Positions 29,242-38,047 of a DNA stretch of 64,000 bases are shown one piece after another (the stretch's first letter is position 1; each line of letters starts with the position of its first letter). The notes under the pieces were generated by a model. The model was not told the origin of the DNA and did not search any database. It worked only from the letters and a program-made list of their open reading frames with translations. The position numbers and the translations under genes are program-made. Location: NCBI GenBank assembly GCA_964630785.1, contig CAZVZG010000001.1, positions 124,001 through 188,000 on the forward strand. The letters are read 5' to 3'. This stretch comes from JADLCX01 sp964630785 (GTDB taxonomy: Bacteria > Planctomycetota > Phycisphaerae > Phycisphaerales > UBA1924).

Positions 29242-31844
29242 ATGGACCAGCGCGTCTTGGTCGGGAACGGACGGGCGATTGCCCTTGTCCTTGTGCTCGC
29301 GGCCGGTCTGCTTCCGACCTCAACATTCGCACAGCCGCCCGCGGAGCCGTCGTGGCAATCGTGGGGACCGGCGCCGGGTGTCGATGGAACCACGAACGCC
29401 ACAACGACGTGGGACCCGGACGGGTCCGGGCCTCTGGCCGCGCAACTGGTGGTGGGGGGCGAGTTCACCACCGCCGGGGGCGTGACTGTGAACGGCATCG
29501 CGCGCTGGGACGGCGCGGCGTGGCAGCCCTTTGGCAGCGGAGTGAATGGCTTTGTGCGCTCGCTCACGACGTGGGACCCGGACGGGTCCGGGCCTCTGCC
29601 TGAGCAACTGGTGGCGGGGGGAAGCTTTGTCGATGCCGGGGGCGTGATGGTGAACCGCGTTGCGCGCTGGGACGGGGCCGCGTGGCAGCCCTTGGGGAGC
29701 GGAATGAGCGACCCCTCCGCTCCGCATGTGTTCTCGCTCGCGACGTGGGATCCGGACGGGTCCGGACTCCTGCCCGCGCAACTGGTGGCGGGAGGCTCCT
29801 TCACCACCGCTGGGGGTGTAACGGTCAACGGCATCGCGCGCTGGGACGGTGCCGCGTGGCAGNNNNNNNNNNNNNNNNNNNNNNNNNNNNNNNNNNNNNN
29901 NNNNNNNNNNNNNNNNNNNNNNNNNNNNNNNNNNNNNNNNNNNNNNNNNNNNNNNNNNNNNNCATCGCGCGCTGGGACGGTGCCGCGTGGCAGTCTTTCG
30001 AAAACGGCTTAGATGGCAGCGTTTACTCGCTGATGACTTGGGACCCGGACGGGGCCGGACCTCTGGCCGCACAACTGGTGGCGGGAGGTTCCTTCTACAG
30101 GGTTGGGGGCGAGACGGTCAGCCACATCACACGCTGGGATGGCGCCGCGTGGCAGCCCTTCGGCGACGGTATGAGTGGCGGCGACTCGGGGGGAACGCAT
30201 GTGCTCTCGCTGACGACCTGGGATGCGGACGGGTCCGGGCCCCTGCCGGCGCAACTTGTAGCGGGGGGTATATTCAATACTGCCGGGGGTGTGACGGTCA
30301 ACGGCGTCGCGCGCTGGGACGGTGCCGCGTGGCAGCCCTTCGGGAGCGGTGTTGATGACTCCACGTTCCCGTACGTGTACTCGCTCTCGACTTGGGACCC
30401 GGACGGGTCCGGGCCCATGCCCGTGCAACTGGTGGCGGGGGGTGCCTTCAACCGGATCGGGGGCGCGGCCGTTTACCACATCGCGCGTTGGGACGGTGCC
30501 TCGTGGCGGGCCTTCGGCAGCGGCCTGAATGGATTCATACACGCGGTAACGACCTGGGACCCGGACGCGTCCGGGCCCGTGCCGGCGCAACTGGTGGTGG
30601 GGGATTCCTCTATCACCGCCGGGTTTGGAAGCGAGAACAACATCCTGCATTGGGATGGCAGCGCTTGGCGGCCTTTCGGCAGCGGTTTGAGCGGTTCTGC
30701 GTCTCCAGACCGGCTCGCGCTCACGATCTGGGACCCGGACGGGCCCGGGCCCCTGCCGGCGCAACCGGTCGCGGGGGGCGACTTTTTTTTTGCCGGAAGC
30801 GAGCGGGTCAACTTGATCGCGCGGTGGGATGGTGCCGCGTGGCAGCCCCTCGGCAGCGGTATGAACAACACCGTTTTCGCGCTGACGACCTGGGATCCGG
30901 ACGGGACCGGGCCCATGCCTGAGCAAGTGGTGGCTGCGGGAGAGTTCACCAACGCCGGTGACGTGGCAGTCAATCGCATCGCGCACTGGGACGGCGCTGC
31001 ATGGCAGCCGTTCGGCAGCGGTATGAACAGCAATTCATCCCCGTACGTGCTCGCGCTCACGACGTGGGACCCGGACGGGTCCGGGCCCCTGACCGCGCAA
31101 TTGGTGGCGGGAGGCGCCTTCCCAACCGCCGGGGGCGTGACGGTCAACAACATCGCGCGGTGGGATGGTGCCGCGTGGCAGCCCTTCGGTAGTGGTGTTA
31201 GTGGCAGCGTGAATGCGTTCGCAGAGTGGGACCCGGACGGGTCCGGGCCCCTGACCGCGCAATTGGTGGCGGGAGGCCACTTCCCAACCGCCGGGGGCGT
31301 GACGGTCAACAGCATCGCGAGGTGGGATGGTGCCGCGTGGCAGCCCTTCGGGAGCGGCATGAACGGACGTGTGCTCGCGCTCACGACCTGGGATGCGGAC
31401 GGGCCCGGGCCCCAGCCTGTTCAACTGGCCGCGGCGGGCTACTTCACCACCGCCGGGGGCGTGATGAACAACCGCATCGCGCGCTGGGACGGCAGCGCGT
31501 GGCGGCCTTTCGGCAGCGGTATGAACAGCCTTGTGTACGCGCTAAAGGCCTGGGACCCGGACGGGTCCGGACCACTGCCGGAACAGCTTATAGCGGGCGG
31601 CGCCTTCTCTACCGCCGGAGGCCTCCCCGCCGGCTACCTCGCCACATGGTCCACGCGAAGCCCGCTCGAGCCCGTGTGCCGCGGCGACTTCAACAACTCG
31701 GGCTCGGTGAGCGTGCAGGACATCTTTGATTTTCTTGGAGCGTACTTCGCGGTGGATGCGCGGGCGGACTTCAACGGCGATGGGGCGGTGTCTTTGCAGG
31801 ATGTTTTGGACTTTTTGGGGGCGTACTTTGCGGGGTGTTCGTGA
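29242..31844 (+). CDS. Secreted WDG-repeat protein with GC-terminated dockerin-like tail (contains assembly gap)
   Basis: Starts at ATG 29242 behind AGAGG. A signal peptide ends at TSTFAQ (~residue 33). Thirteen visible ~54-60-residue repeats follow, of the form TTWDPDGSGPL, AQLVAGG-x-F, TAGGVTVN-x-IARWDG, AAWQPFGSG. These are propeller-like repeats common in Phycisphaerae. The tail is a dockerin-like pair (DFNNSGSVSVQDIFDFLGAYF; DFNGDGAVSLQDVLDFLGAYF) ending GCS. A 100-N gap (29863-29962) breaks the third unit and shifts the frame by one; joining the identical flanks restores a single frame. The function is unknown; surface display or binding is inferred. Confidence 0.8.
29863..29962. other. 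100-N scaffold gap
   Basis: Exactly 100 N, the conventional unknown-length filler. The 31 bases before it (29832-29862) are identical to the 31 after it (29963-29993), so it was caused by the WDG repeats. The real gap may be zero (contig overlap) or hide whole repeat units. Confidence 0.95.
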
Positions 31845-31995
31845 TGGCCGCGCGGCGGCCAAAGCGGCCAAAGCGGCAAATGGGGCAAAGCGGCAAAGGC
31901 GGCAAATAAAGTCAGAGGGCCATACACAGAGCGGCTGGCTGGTGGTTGAACATCCGGTGTGGTCAGGAGAGGCGTCGTTGAACACTCAACGTGGC
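31845..31995. other. Non-coding stretch after the WDG-repeat gene
   Basis: Starts with short direct repeats of GGCCAAAGC/GGCAAA type (31857-31908), then joins the segment homologous to 28759 onward. No ORF is supported. Confidence 0.4.
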
Positions 31996-32100
31996 TCTGG
32001 CGCTGCCTGTGCCCCTCCGGGGCATGGTTGAGAGGCGGGCGCTTTCCGGGGGCTGCGCTCGAAGACTCGCTTGCCCCCGGCAACAGACCGTGGCGCTTCG
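31996..32100 (+). repeat. Two-hairpin interspersed repeat, copy C
   Basis: TGCCCC-TCC-GGGGCA hairpin, then CCGGGGGC-loop-GCCCCCGG with the invariant GCTCGAAGACTCGCTTG core. It is flanked by ACAGACCGTGGCGCTTCGCG as in copy B. It lies ~150 bases after a dockerin-tailed gene, like copy B. Confidence 0.78.
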
Positions 32101-32204
32101 CGGCGGGGCCGGCAGGGTTGGTCGTCAGGCAGGCGGGCGCGCATGGCCGCGGAATCGAGGTGGCCGCATATGGGTGTTGGCCGCGGCGATGGCGATGCGC
32201 CGAC

Positions 32205-32241
32205 GCCCTCTCCCCGACCCCCTCCCTCTGGGAGGGGGGGT
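32205..32241 (+). repeat. REP-like GC palindrome, copy 4
   Basis: CCCTCTCCCCGA then CCCCCTCCCTCTGGGAGGGG, a diverged member of the family at 7257, 7383 and 19903. A further perfect hairpin GGCCCC-TGC-GGGGCC lies at 32305-32319. Confidence 0.55.
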
Positions 32242-32458
32242 GAAACTGGGCGATTTGGAGGCTGCGGGCGCGATGTTCTCGGAGCCGCGCACGGGTCCGA
32301 AACAGGCCCCTGCGGGGCCGTGTATCTGAAATCTGCTTGCGAAAAACCCTCCCGCGCGTCATGCTTGGCGGCCGCGGTTTGGGCGTGGGCGCGCGGCGAT
32401 GCCGAAAACATGGGCGGGCCCGCGGCATGACGCCGCGGGGTTCGCAAGAGAGGATCGG

Positions 32459-33988
32459 ATGGGCAGGCGGTTGGTCATGTCCGCGGCGTGGGCGCTCGGT
32501 GCGTGCGGCGCGGTCGGGGTGGCGGCGGCGGGCCCGACCGGGGCCGCGGGCCACCGCGCGCCGACTCTCCGCACCGAGCCGGCGCACCTGACGCTCGACC
32601 CCCGGATCGATGGCGGCGCGGGATGGTTGGCCGCGCCGGAGATTGTGCGTGAAGCGCTCGACGCCGCGCCGCTGATCGACGCGGATCGGCAGGAGGCGGG
32701 GAACGGTCCGCTGCGCGTGGGTGTTGATCGGCCGCTCTTGGATGTGACGACGCCGCGGAATGCGGGGGCGTGGCAGGACAACGGCGACGGTTCATGGACG
32801 TGGCGGCTGCGGCTGAGAGACCCGGGCGCAGTGGCGGTGCGCGTGTGGTTCGAGGACGTGCGCGCGGTGGCGGGTGAGGTGGTGTCGGTGGGCGATGGGC
32901 TGGGGCGGTACGCGGAGCGGGTGGACGTGGGCGAGGGCGCGCCGGGTCGGTCGTTGTGGACTTCCGCGCTGCCGGGCGACACGGCGTTGATCGAGGTGAC
33001 GGTGCCCGTCGCGGCGGTGGGCGGCGCCCCGCTGCTGCGCGTGGGCGGCACCTCGCACATCTATCACGATTCGTTCCGCGACGATCGCCCGCCGATCTCG
33101 CTGCGCGACACATGCAGCCGCGATGTCGCGTGCGAGACGCCCGACGCGATCGCGCGCGACGCCGTGGGGCGGTTGTCGTTCTCTCGCAACCAGACGCAGT
33201 ATGTCTGCACCGGCGCGTTGCTGGCGGACGTCGACCCGCGCGACCCGACGCCGTTTTTCCTGACCGCGGCGCACTGCATCTCGACGCAGGCGGTCGCCGA
33301 CAGCGTGAATGTGTACTGGTTCTACCAGCGCGACGTGTGCGGCGGCGAGGCGCCGGCGCTCTCGGACCTGCCGCGAACCTCGGGCGCGGCGCTGCTGGTC
33401 ACCTCGCCCGTCAGCGACGTGACGCTGCTGCTGCTGGCCCAGCCGGTGGCCGATGGGCAGGGCTTCGCCGCGTGGACGTCCGAGCCGCTGGCGCTGGGCG
33501 ATGTATGCGTCGGCATCCACCACCCCGGCGGCGGGCTCAAGGAATACAGCCGCGGCGAGCGCGATAACACGCCGCTGAGTTGCGGCACCTTCACGCCGGC
33601 GAACTTCTACTACGGGAACTGGTTGGTGGGCATCACCGAGGGCGGGTCGAGCGGCTCGCCGCTGTTCGATCCGCAATGGCGCGTGGTCGGCCAGCTCTTC
33701 GGCAAGTGCTGCCCGGTCTCGTGCGCAATGGCCGACTGCACCAACCGCGACCAGTGGAACTTTATCTATGGGCGGTTCGACGCCTCGCTGCCGCTGCTGG
33801 CGCCGTTCATCGCCCGTTGCCCGGCCGACTTCAACGCATCGGGTCAGCGGTCGGTGCAGGACATCTTCGACTTTCTGGCGGCGTACTTCGGCGCGGACCC
33901 CGCGGCCGATTTCAACCGCAGCGGCGCGGTCAGCGTGCAAGACATCTTTGATTTTCTTGCGGCGTATTTCGGTCCGTGCGGGGAGTGA
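32459..33988 (+). CDS. Secreted trypsin-fold serine protease (lysyl-endopeptidase-like) with dockerin-like tail
   Basis: Protein of 509 aa; GAGAGGA precedes ATG 32459. A signal peptide is followed by a ~180-residue beta-rich propeptide (SWTWRLRLRDPGAVAVRVWFED) as in Achromobacter-type lysyl endopeptidases. The catalytic triad is visible: His272 in TAAHC, Asp320 in VSDVTLLLL, Ser398 in GGSSGSPL. Several Cys residues suggest disulfides. The tail is a dockerin-like pair (DFNASGQRSVQDIFDFLAAYF; DFNRSGAVSVQDIFDFLAAYF) ending GPCGE, so here Gly-Cys is not the very end. It would be an exported, possibly surface-attached endopeptidase. Confidence 0.88.
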   Translation: MGRRLVMSAAWALGACGAVGVAAAGPTGAAGHRAPTLRTEPAHLTLDPRIDGGAGWLAAPEIVREALDAAPLIDADRQEAGNGPLRVGVDRPLLDVTTPRNAGAWQDNGDGSWTWRLRLRDPGAVAVRVWFEDVRAVAGEVVSVGDGLGRYAERVDVGEGAPGRSLWTSALPGDTALIEVTVPVAAVGGAPLLRVGGTSHIYHDSFRDDRPPISLRDTCSRDVACETPDAIARDAVGRLSFSRNQTQYVCTGALLADVDPRDPTPFFLTAAHCISTQAVADSVNVYWFYQRDVCGGEAPALSDLPRTSGAALLVTSPVSDVTLLLLAQPVADGQGFAAWTSEPLALGDVCVGIHHPGGGLKEYSRGERDNTPLSCGTFTPANFYYGNWLVGITEGGSSGSPLFDPQWRVVGQLFGKCCPVSCAMADCTNRDQWNFIYGRFDASLPLLAPFIARCPADFNASGQRSVQDIFDFLAAYFGADPAADFNRSGAVSVQDIFDFLAAYFGPCGE

Positions 33989-34039
33989 GCGCGGTCCGCT
34001 CTTCTTGGGGCGATCGCGGAGGTGCCGCGTTGGTCGGGC

Positions 34040-34993
34040 CTATTGGATAACTTCGACCGTTACGTCCTCCACGACTTTCCAATCCGGATCGGGGTTGAAC
34101 TCCGTCATCGCCTTGGCCTTTGACGCCGTGTCCTTGCCCAGGTCGCGTTGGTAGACGACGCCCTGCTGGTTGATGATGAAGGTCATGATCCCGGAGTTGC
34201 CGTAGTCGGTGGGGTAGGCGACGACGCCGAAGCCCTTGGTCAGGTGGCCATCGGCGAGGTAGTTCATCTGCCCGCCCGGCGCGAAGCGCCCTTGCGAATC
34301 GAGCAGCCTGAAGTAGTAACCGTGGTAGGGGGTGGGAGCGCCGGTGGTTGAGCGGCGGTAGCCCTCGGCCGCGGCGTCGGCCAGCAGCGGGCCGATCGGG
34401 CTGGGCGGTTCGCCCTCGGCGACGGCCCAGTACAGACCGTCGCGCTTGCCTTCAGTGCTGAACAGTCGCGAGGCGTAGGCCGGCGGGTTCAGGCCCATCG
34501 GGTTGAGGGCGTAGTAGTCCTGCTCGGCGTCGGCGAGCGCTCGGCAGGTCTCGATGGTCGCCAGTTCATTGCGCCCGATGCGCCGGTTGAGCATCTCGTC
34601 GAGTCCGGCCGCGGTGTCGAACCGCCAGCCATCGGGATCCTTGACGATCGGGATGGGCATGGGCCAGTCTTGCGGGCCGACCTCGAGGTTGACCACGCCG
34701 TCGGCGACGGTGGTGAGCTGGTGCTTTCGGTCGTAGCTTTCGAGGAAGCCCTCGGCGCCGTTGGCGTCGGCGACGGCGTCGCCCGAAGAGAGCAGATCGT
34801 CGGCGCCCGAGCCGAAGATCTTTTCGAGTTGCGGACGGTCGTTGGTCCGGAGCGCGGCGACGACCGAGTCGGCCGCGGCCTCGGGTGTGGCGAACGCCAG
34901 GCCGGGCTTGATCTGCTTGCTGCACCCGACGCCGCAGGTGGCCAGAGCGCCGGCGGCGGCGACGTGAACGACGAGACGAAGGAGACCGTTCAT
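34040..34993 (-). CDS. DUF2950 lipoprotein
   Basis: Protein of 317 aa from ATG 34993. The lipobox is VGCS (Cys24). The mature region matches DUF2950: FATPEAAADSVVAALRTND, GWRFDTAAGLDEMLNRRIGRNEL, GLYWAVAEGEPPSPIGPLLADA, PYHGYYFRLL, GFGVVAYPTDYGNSGIMTFIIN. The molecular function of DUF2950 is unknown. It lies downstream of a DUF3300 gene on the same strand; these two families are commonly adjacent, implying a joint envelope role. Confidence 0.9.
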   Translation of the reverse strand: MNGLLRLVVHVAAAGALATCGVGCSKQIKPGLAFATPEAAADSVVAALRTNDRPQLEKIFGSGADDLLSSGDAVADANGAEGFLESYDRKHQLTTVADGVVNLEVGPQDWPMPIPIVKDPDGWRFDTAAGLDEMLNRRIGRNELATIETCRALADAEQDYYALNPMGLNPPAYASRLFSTEGKRDGLYWAVAEGEPPSPIGPLLADAAAEGYRRSTTGAPTPYHGYYFRLLDSQGRFAPGGQMNYLADGHLTKGFGVVAYPTDYGNSGIMTFIINQQGVVYQRDLGKDTASKAKAMTEFNPDPDWKVVEDVTVEVIQ

Positions 34994-35088
34994 GCCAGCA
35001 TCCTTTGGACTGAGTGGTCGATCAACTGCAACAGGAGAGGGTGGAAGGAGGACCGCTGTGGTCGGCGGGCGAGGCGCGAAGCGGGGGC

Positions 35089-36399
35089 TCAGCGGCGACC
35101 ACCGCCGCCGCGACCGCCGCCGCCGCGACCACCGCCGCCACCGCCACGGGACCCGCTTGAGCGCGATCCGCTGCTGCGGCTGGACCCCGCCGAACCGCGG
35201 CTGGACGAGCCGCGGTTGCTCGCGTTTCGGGCGGAAGCGCCGCTGCGATCACTGCCGCTGAACCCGCTCTGGCGGCTGCCGGTGGTGGAGGGTCGCGATG
35301 TGCCCGAGCCGGCGCGGTTGCCGGACGAAGGAGAGGGCCGGTTGCCCGAGCCCCGGAACTGGTCGGCTGCGCCGCGCGAGATCTCCTGGCGTCCGGCCTC
35401 GGCGCGCCCGCGGTAGGCGTCGCGGGCCTGGGCGGTCTGCCGGGCGGACGCGCCGCCGTACTGAGACGCCGTGCGGGAATCTCGGTAGCCCACGCCCTTT
35501 CGGTGGGCGGGGTCGTGCCGGAAGTTGCCTCGCCCGGAGCCGTTGCCGATGTTGTTCTTGTACTTGCTCCGGTCGATGTTGCGGTTGAAGTTGGTGTTGC
35601 GGTTGACGTCGATGTCGACGTCGCCGTGGCCCCAGTTGCACCCGCCCCACGCGTAACCCCAGGCCGCGCCAACGGCGACGCCCAGTCCGAACGAGAGCAC
35701 GTTGCTCGCCACGTAACCCGGCGGGTAATACGGGTAGGGCGGGTAGGCGGGGTAGGGCCACGTTCCGTAGACGACGGTGGGGTTGTACGACGGGACGTAG
35801 ACCACCTCCGGGTCGGCGGACTCGATGATGATGGTCTGAGACTGCGAGCCGCTCGCGGCGGGCTCGATAGTGACGGTCTGCTGCTGGTTGGATTCGAGAT
35901 TGCCTTCCTTCTTGGCCTTGGCCCGCAGGCGCTGCACGGCGTCCATGCAGTCCTTCTCCTGGGCGATGAAGGCGTCGCCGATCTTCTTGGTGGTGTCGAG
36001 GTTCTGGCTCATCGTCGAGAGCACGTCGGGGAAGTTCACCAGCGATTTGACGCTGGGGTCCCAGTCCTCCTTTTCGAGAGCGGCGGTGAGCGCGTCGCCC
36101 TTGACGTTCGGGTTGGCCTTCACCCACCGGTCGGCCTCGACGACTTCGAGCGGGTAGGTCGAGGCCATGAACACCTGGCTGAGCAGCGCGTCGGGGTAGA
36201 GCGCCAGCGGCGCCATCAACTGCTCCAACTGCTCGGGCGTGAAGGCCGGCGCATCGTCGGCGCTCGCGGCCGCGCCGGCGGGAGGCGTGGCGGCGGGCTG
36301 GGCTGGTGGCGTCGGTTGCACGGTCGAGGCCGCGGATGCGCCCGTCGGGACGGTGAGCCACACGGAAGCGCAGGCGGCGAACGCTGTGGAGAGTCTCAT
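35089..36399 (-). CDS. DUF3300 protein with Gly/Arg/Ser-rich tail
   Basis: Protein of 436 aa from ATG 36399. A signal peptide is followed by the DUF3300 core: FTPEQLEQLMAPLALYPDALLSQVFMAST, YPLEVVEADRWVKAN, WDPSVKSLVNFPDVL, ESADPEVVYVPSYNPTVVYG. A Tyr/Pro-rich linker and a glycine-containing hydrophobic segment follow. The last ~150 residues are low complexity (Ser/Arg/Gly with RGGGGGGRGG), reminiscent of nucleic-acid- or surface-binding tails. Periplasmic or outer-membrane location is inferred. It is probably co-transcribed with the DUF2950 gene, 95 bases downstream. Confidence 0.9.
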   Translation of the reverse strand: MRLSTAFAACASVWLTVPTGASAASTVQPTPPAQPAATPPAGAAASADDAPAFTPEQLEQLMAPLALYPDALLSQVFMASTYPLEVVEADRWVKANPNVKGDALTAALEKEDWDPSVKSLVNFPDVLSTMSQNLDTTKKIGDAFIAQEKDCMDAVQRLRAKAKKEGNLESNQQQTVTIEPAASGSQSQTIIIESADPEVVYVPSYNPTVVYGTWPYPAYPPYPYYPPGYVASNVLSFGLGVAVGAAWGYAWGGCNWGHGDVDIDVNRNTNFNRNIDRSKYKNNIGNGSGRGNFRHDPAHRKGVGYRDSRTASQYGGASARQTAQARDAYRGRAEAGRQEISRGAADQFRGSGNRPSPSSGNRAGSGTSRPSTTGSRQSGFSGSDRSGASARNASNRGSSSRGSAGSSRSSGSRSSGSRGGGGGGRGGGGRGGGGRR

Positions 36400-36849
36400 G
36401 GAATGTTCCTGTTTGAGAGGCCCGTCACAGCGTATCAAAGGAAAACCGCCCGATCCGGTCCGTGACGGATCGAGCGGTCAACAACCCGCACGATGCGGGA
36501 GTCTTGACAAGAGAAAATGGCCCGACGCGGCCAGCCCCCTATGGCGTCGCGGAGGCATTGCGGCGCTGCAAGAGGAGTGCTTCACTGGGCCGGCCGCGTC
36601 GGACCGAGCAGGAACGCGAACACCTCCCTCGTTGCAACGTCGGTGCCAAAGGTTTCCGGGCTCAGGATGGCCGTCGAGAGCCCCTCGCTCGATAGCATTG
36701 GCCAGGACTGGCCATGACGGGCGGAAACTGTGCAGGAGTGGCCGCCGCACAATCCCCCAAACGGTGGGATATCGACCAAAAGCCGAATAGATGGCGGTGA
36801 GGTCGTCTGACACGGTGCCGGGGAGGATTGCCGGTAGAATCACCCCGGC
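36400..36849. other. 450-base intergenic region between divergent genes
   Basis: It separates DUF3300 (minus) and lpxD (plus). It contains a small hairpin CCCGCA-CGA-TGCGGG (36485-36499) and the inverted repeat at 36522-36602. No ORF in it looks like protein. Nothing else is recognised. Confidence 0.4.
36522..36602. repeat. 11-bp perfect inverted repeat with 59-base loop
   Basis: CCGACGCGGCC (36522-36532) is the exact reverse complement of GGCCGCGTCGG (36592-36602). It could be an RNA helix closing a large structure or an operator-like palindrome; only the pairing is seen. Confidence 0.45.
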
Positions 36850-38022
36850 ATGTCCACGCGCACCGCTCCCGTGCCCAACCCCATAGGTTCACCGGGCTTG
36901 GCCCCGAACCACGCCCCAGTGGCGGCCGCCGCGCCGGTGGTGACAACGGGGTTGATCGCGCGGACGGTGAACGGCGTGCTGAGCGGGCCGGCGGACATCA
37001 TCGTGACCGGGTTGGCGGCCCTCGATCAGGCGACGGTTCGCGGGGCCGACGGTTCGGGCTCGCTGTCGTTCATCCGCCGGGGCAAGTTCGCCGCGCAGTG
37101 GCCGACGAGCAAGGCGGTCGCGGCCCTGGTGAGCAAGGGCGTCGAGGTGCCGGGGCATGACCCGTCGCGCCGGGCCTTGATCACGGTGGACAACGCGGAC
37201 GTCGCGGTGGTGCAGGTCCTGTCGCTCTTTGCACCGCCCGTGCACGGTCCGTCGCTCGGCATCCATCCTTCGGCGGCCGTGGACCCTACGGCCGTGATCG
37301 GCCAGGGCGTGAGCATCGGCGCGATGTGCGTGGTTGGACCGCGAACACGGATCGGCGACGGGTGCGTGCTGCATCCGCGGGTGACGCTCGGGGCCGACGT
37401 GGCGGTCGGGCCGCAAACGACCCTGCACCCCGGAGTGGTGGTGTACGAGCGGTGCACGATCGGGGCGAGGAGCATCTTGCACGGGAACGTGGTGATCGGG
37501 GCGGACGGGTTCGGCTATGTGCCCGACCCGCAGGGGCGCGGGCTGCTGAAGGTGCCGCACATCGGGACGGTGGAGATCGGCAGCCTGGTCGAGATCGGCG
37601 CGTGCACGTGCGTGGATCGCGGGAAGTTCGGCGCGACGACGGTCGGCGACATGACCAAGATCGACAACCTGGTGCAGGTGGGGCACAACGCGCGGATCGG
37701 TCGGGCGTGCATCATCTGCGGCGCGTGCGCGATCGGGGGGAGCGCGGTGCTGGAGGACGGGGTGGTGCTCGCCGGGCAGGTGGGGATTCAGGACGGCAAG
37801 CGGATCGGCGCGCGGGCGACGATCAGCGCCCAGAGTGGCGTGATGGACGACGTGCCCGCGGGCGAGGTTTGGTTCGGCACGCCCGCCGGTCCGCACAAGG
37901 ACCAGATGCGATCGTTCGTGGCGCTGCGGAAGCTCTCCGATCACCTTCGCGAACTCAGGCGAAGCTCGAAGCACCCGGCGAAGGCCGGTCCCGGCGATTC
38001 GCACGGTCCAGACTCGGCGTGA
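36850..38022 (+). CDS. lpxD: LpxD-like UDP-3-O-acyl-glucosamine N-acyltransferase
   Basis: Protein of 390 aa, longer than the usual ~340, with a ~30-residue Pro/Ala-rich N-terminal extension. The N-terminal substrate-binding domain ends near ALITVDNADVAVVQVLSLF. Hexapeptide repeats of a left-handed beta helix follow (IHPSAAVDPTAVIGQGVSIG, then GADVAVGPQTTLHPGVVVYE). Diagnostic motifs are GADGFGYVPD and the catalytic-His motif NLVQVGHNARIG (His ~279). It N-acylates UDP-3-O-acyl-glucosamine in lipid A synthesis, which supports an LPS-like outer membrane. It stands at the edge of a glycan cluster. Confidence 0.9.
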   Translation: MSTRTAPVPNPIGSPGLAPNHAPVAAAAPVVTTGLIARTVNGVLSGPADIIVTGLAALDQATVRGADGSGSLSFIRRGKFAAQWPTSKAVAALVSKGVEVPGHDPSRRALITVDNADVAVVQVLSLFAPPVHGPSLGIHPSAAVDPTAVIGQGVSIGAMCVVGPRTRIGDGCVLHPRVTLGADVAVGPQTTLHPGVVVYERCTIGARSILHGNVVIGADGFGYVPDPQGRGLLKVPHIGTVEIGSLVEIGACTCVDRGKFGATTVGDMTKIDNLVQVGHNARIGRACIICGACAIGGSAVLEDGVVLAGQVGIQDGKRIGARATISAQSGVMDDVPAGEVWFGTPAGPHKDQMRSFVALRKLSDHLRELRRSSKHPAKAGPGDSHGPDSA

Positions 38023-38047
38023 TCGCGGGCGCGGCGGCGCGCGTCGC

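Noticed and set aside
36478..36843. 121-codon minus-strand frame between DUF3300 and lpxD
   Set aside because: No ribosome-binding site, no domain, odd composition; more likely non-coding sequence with an inverted repeat.
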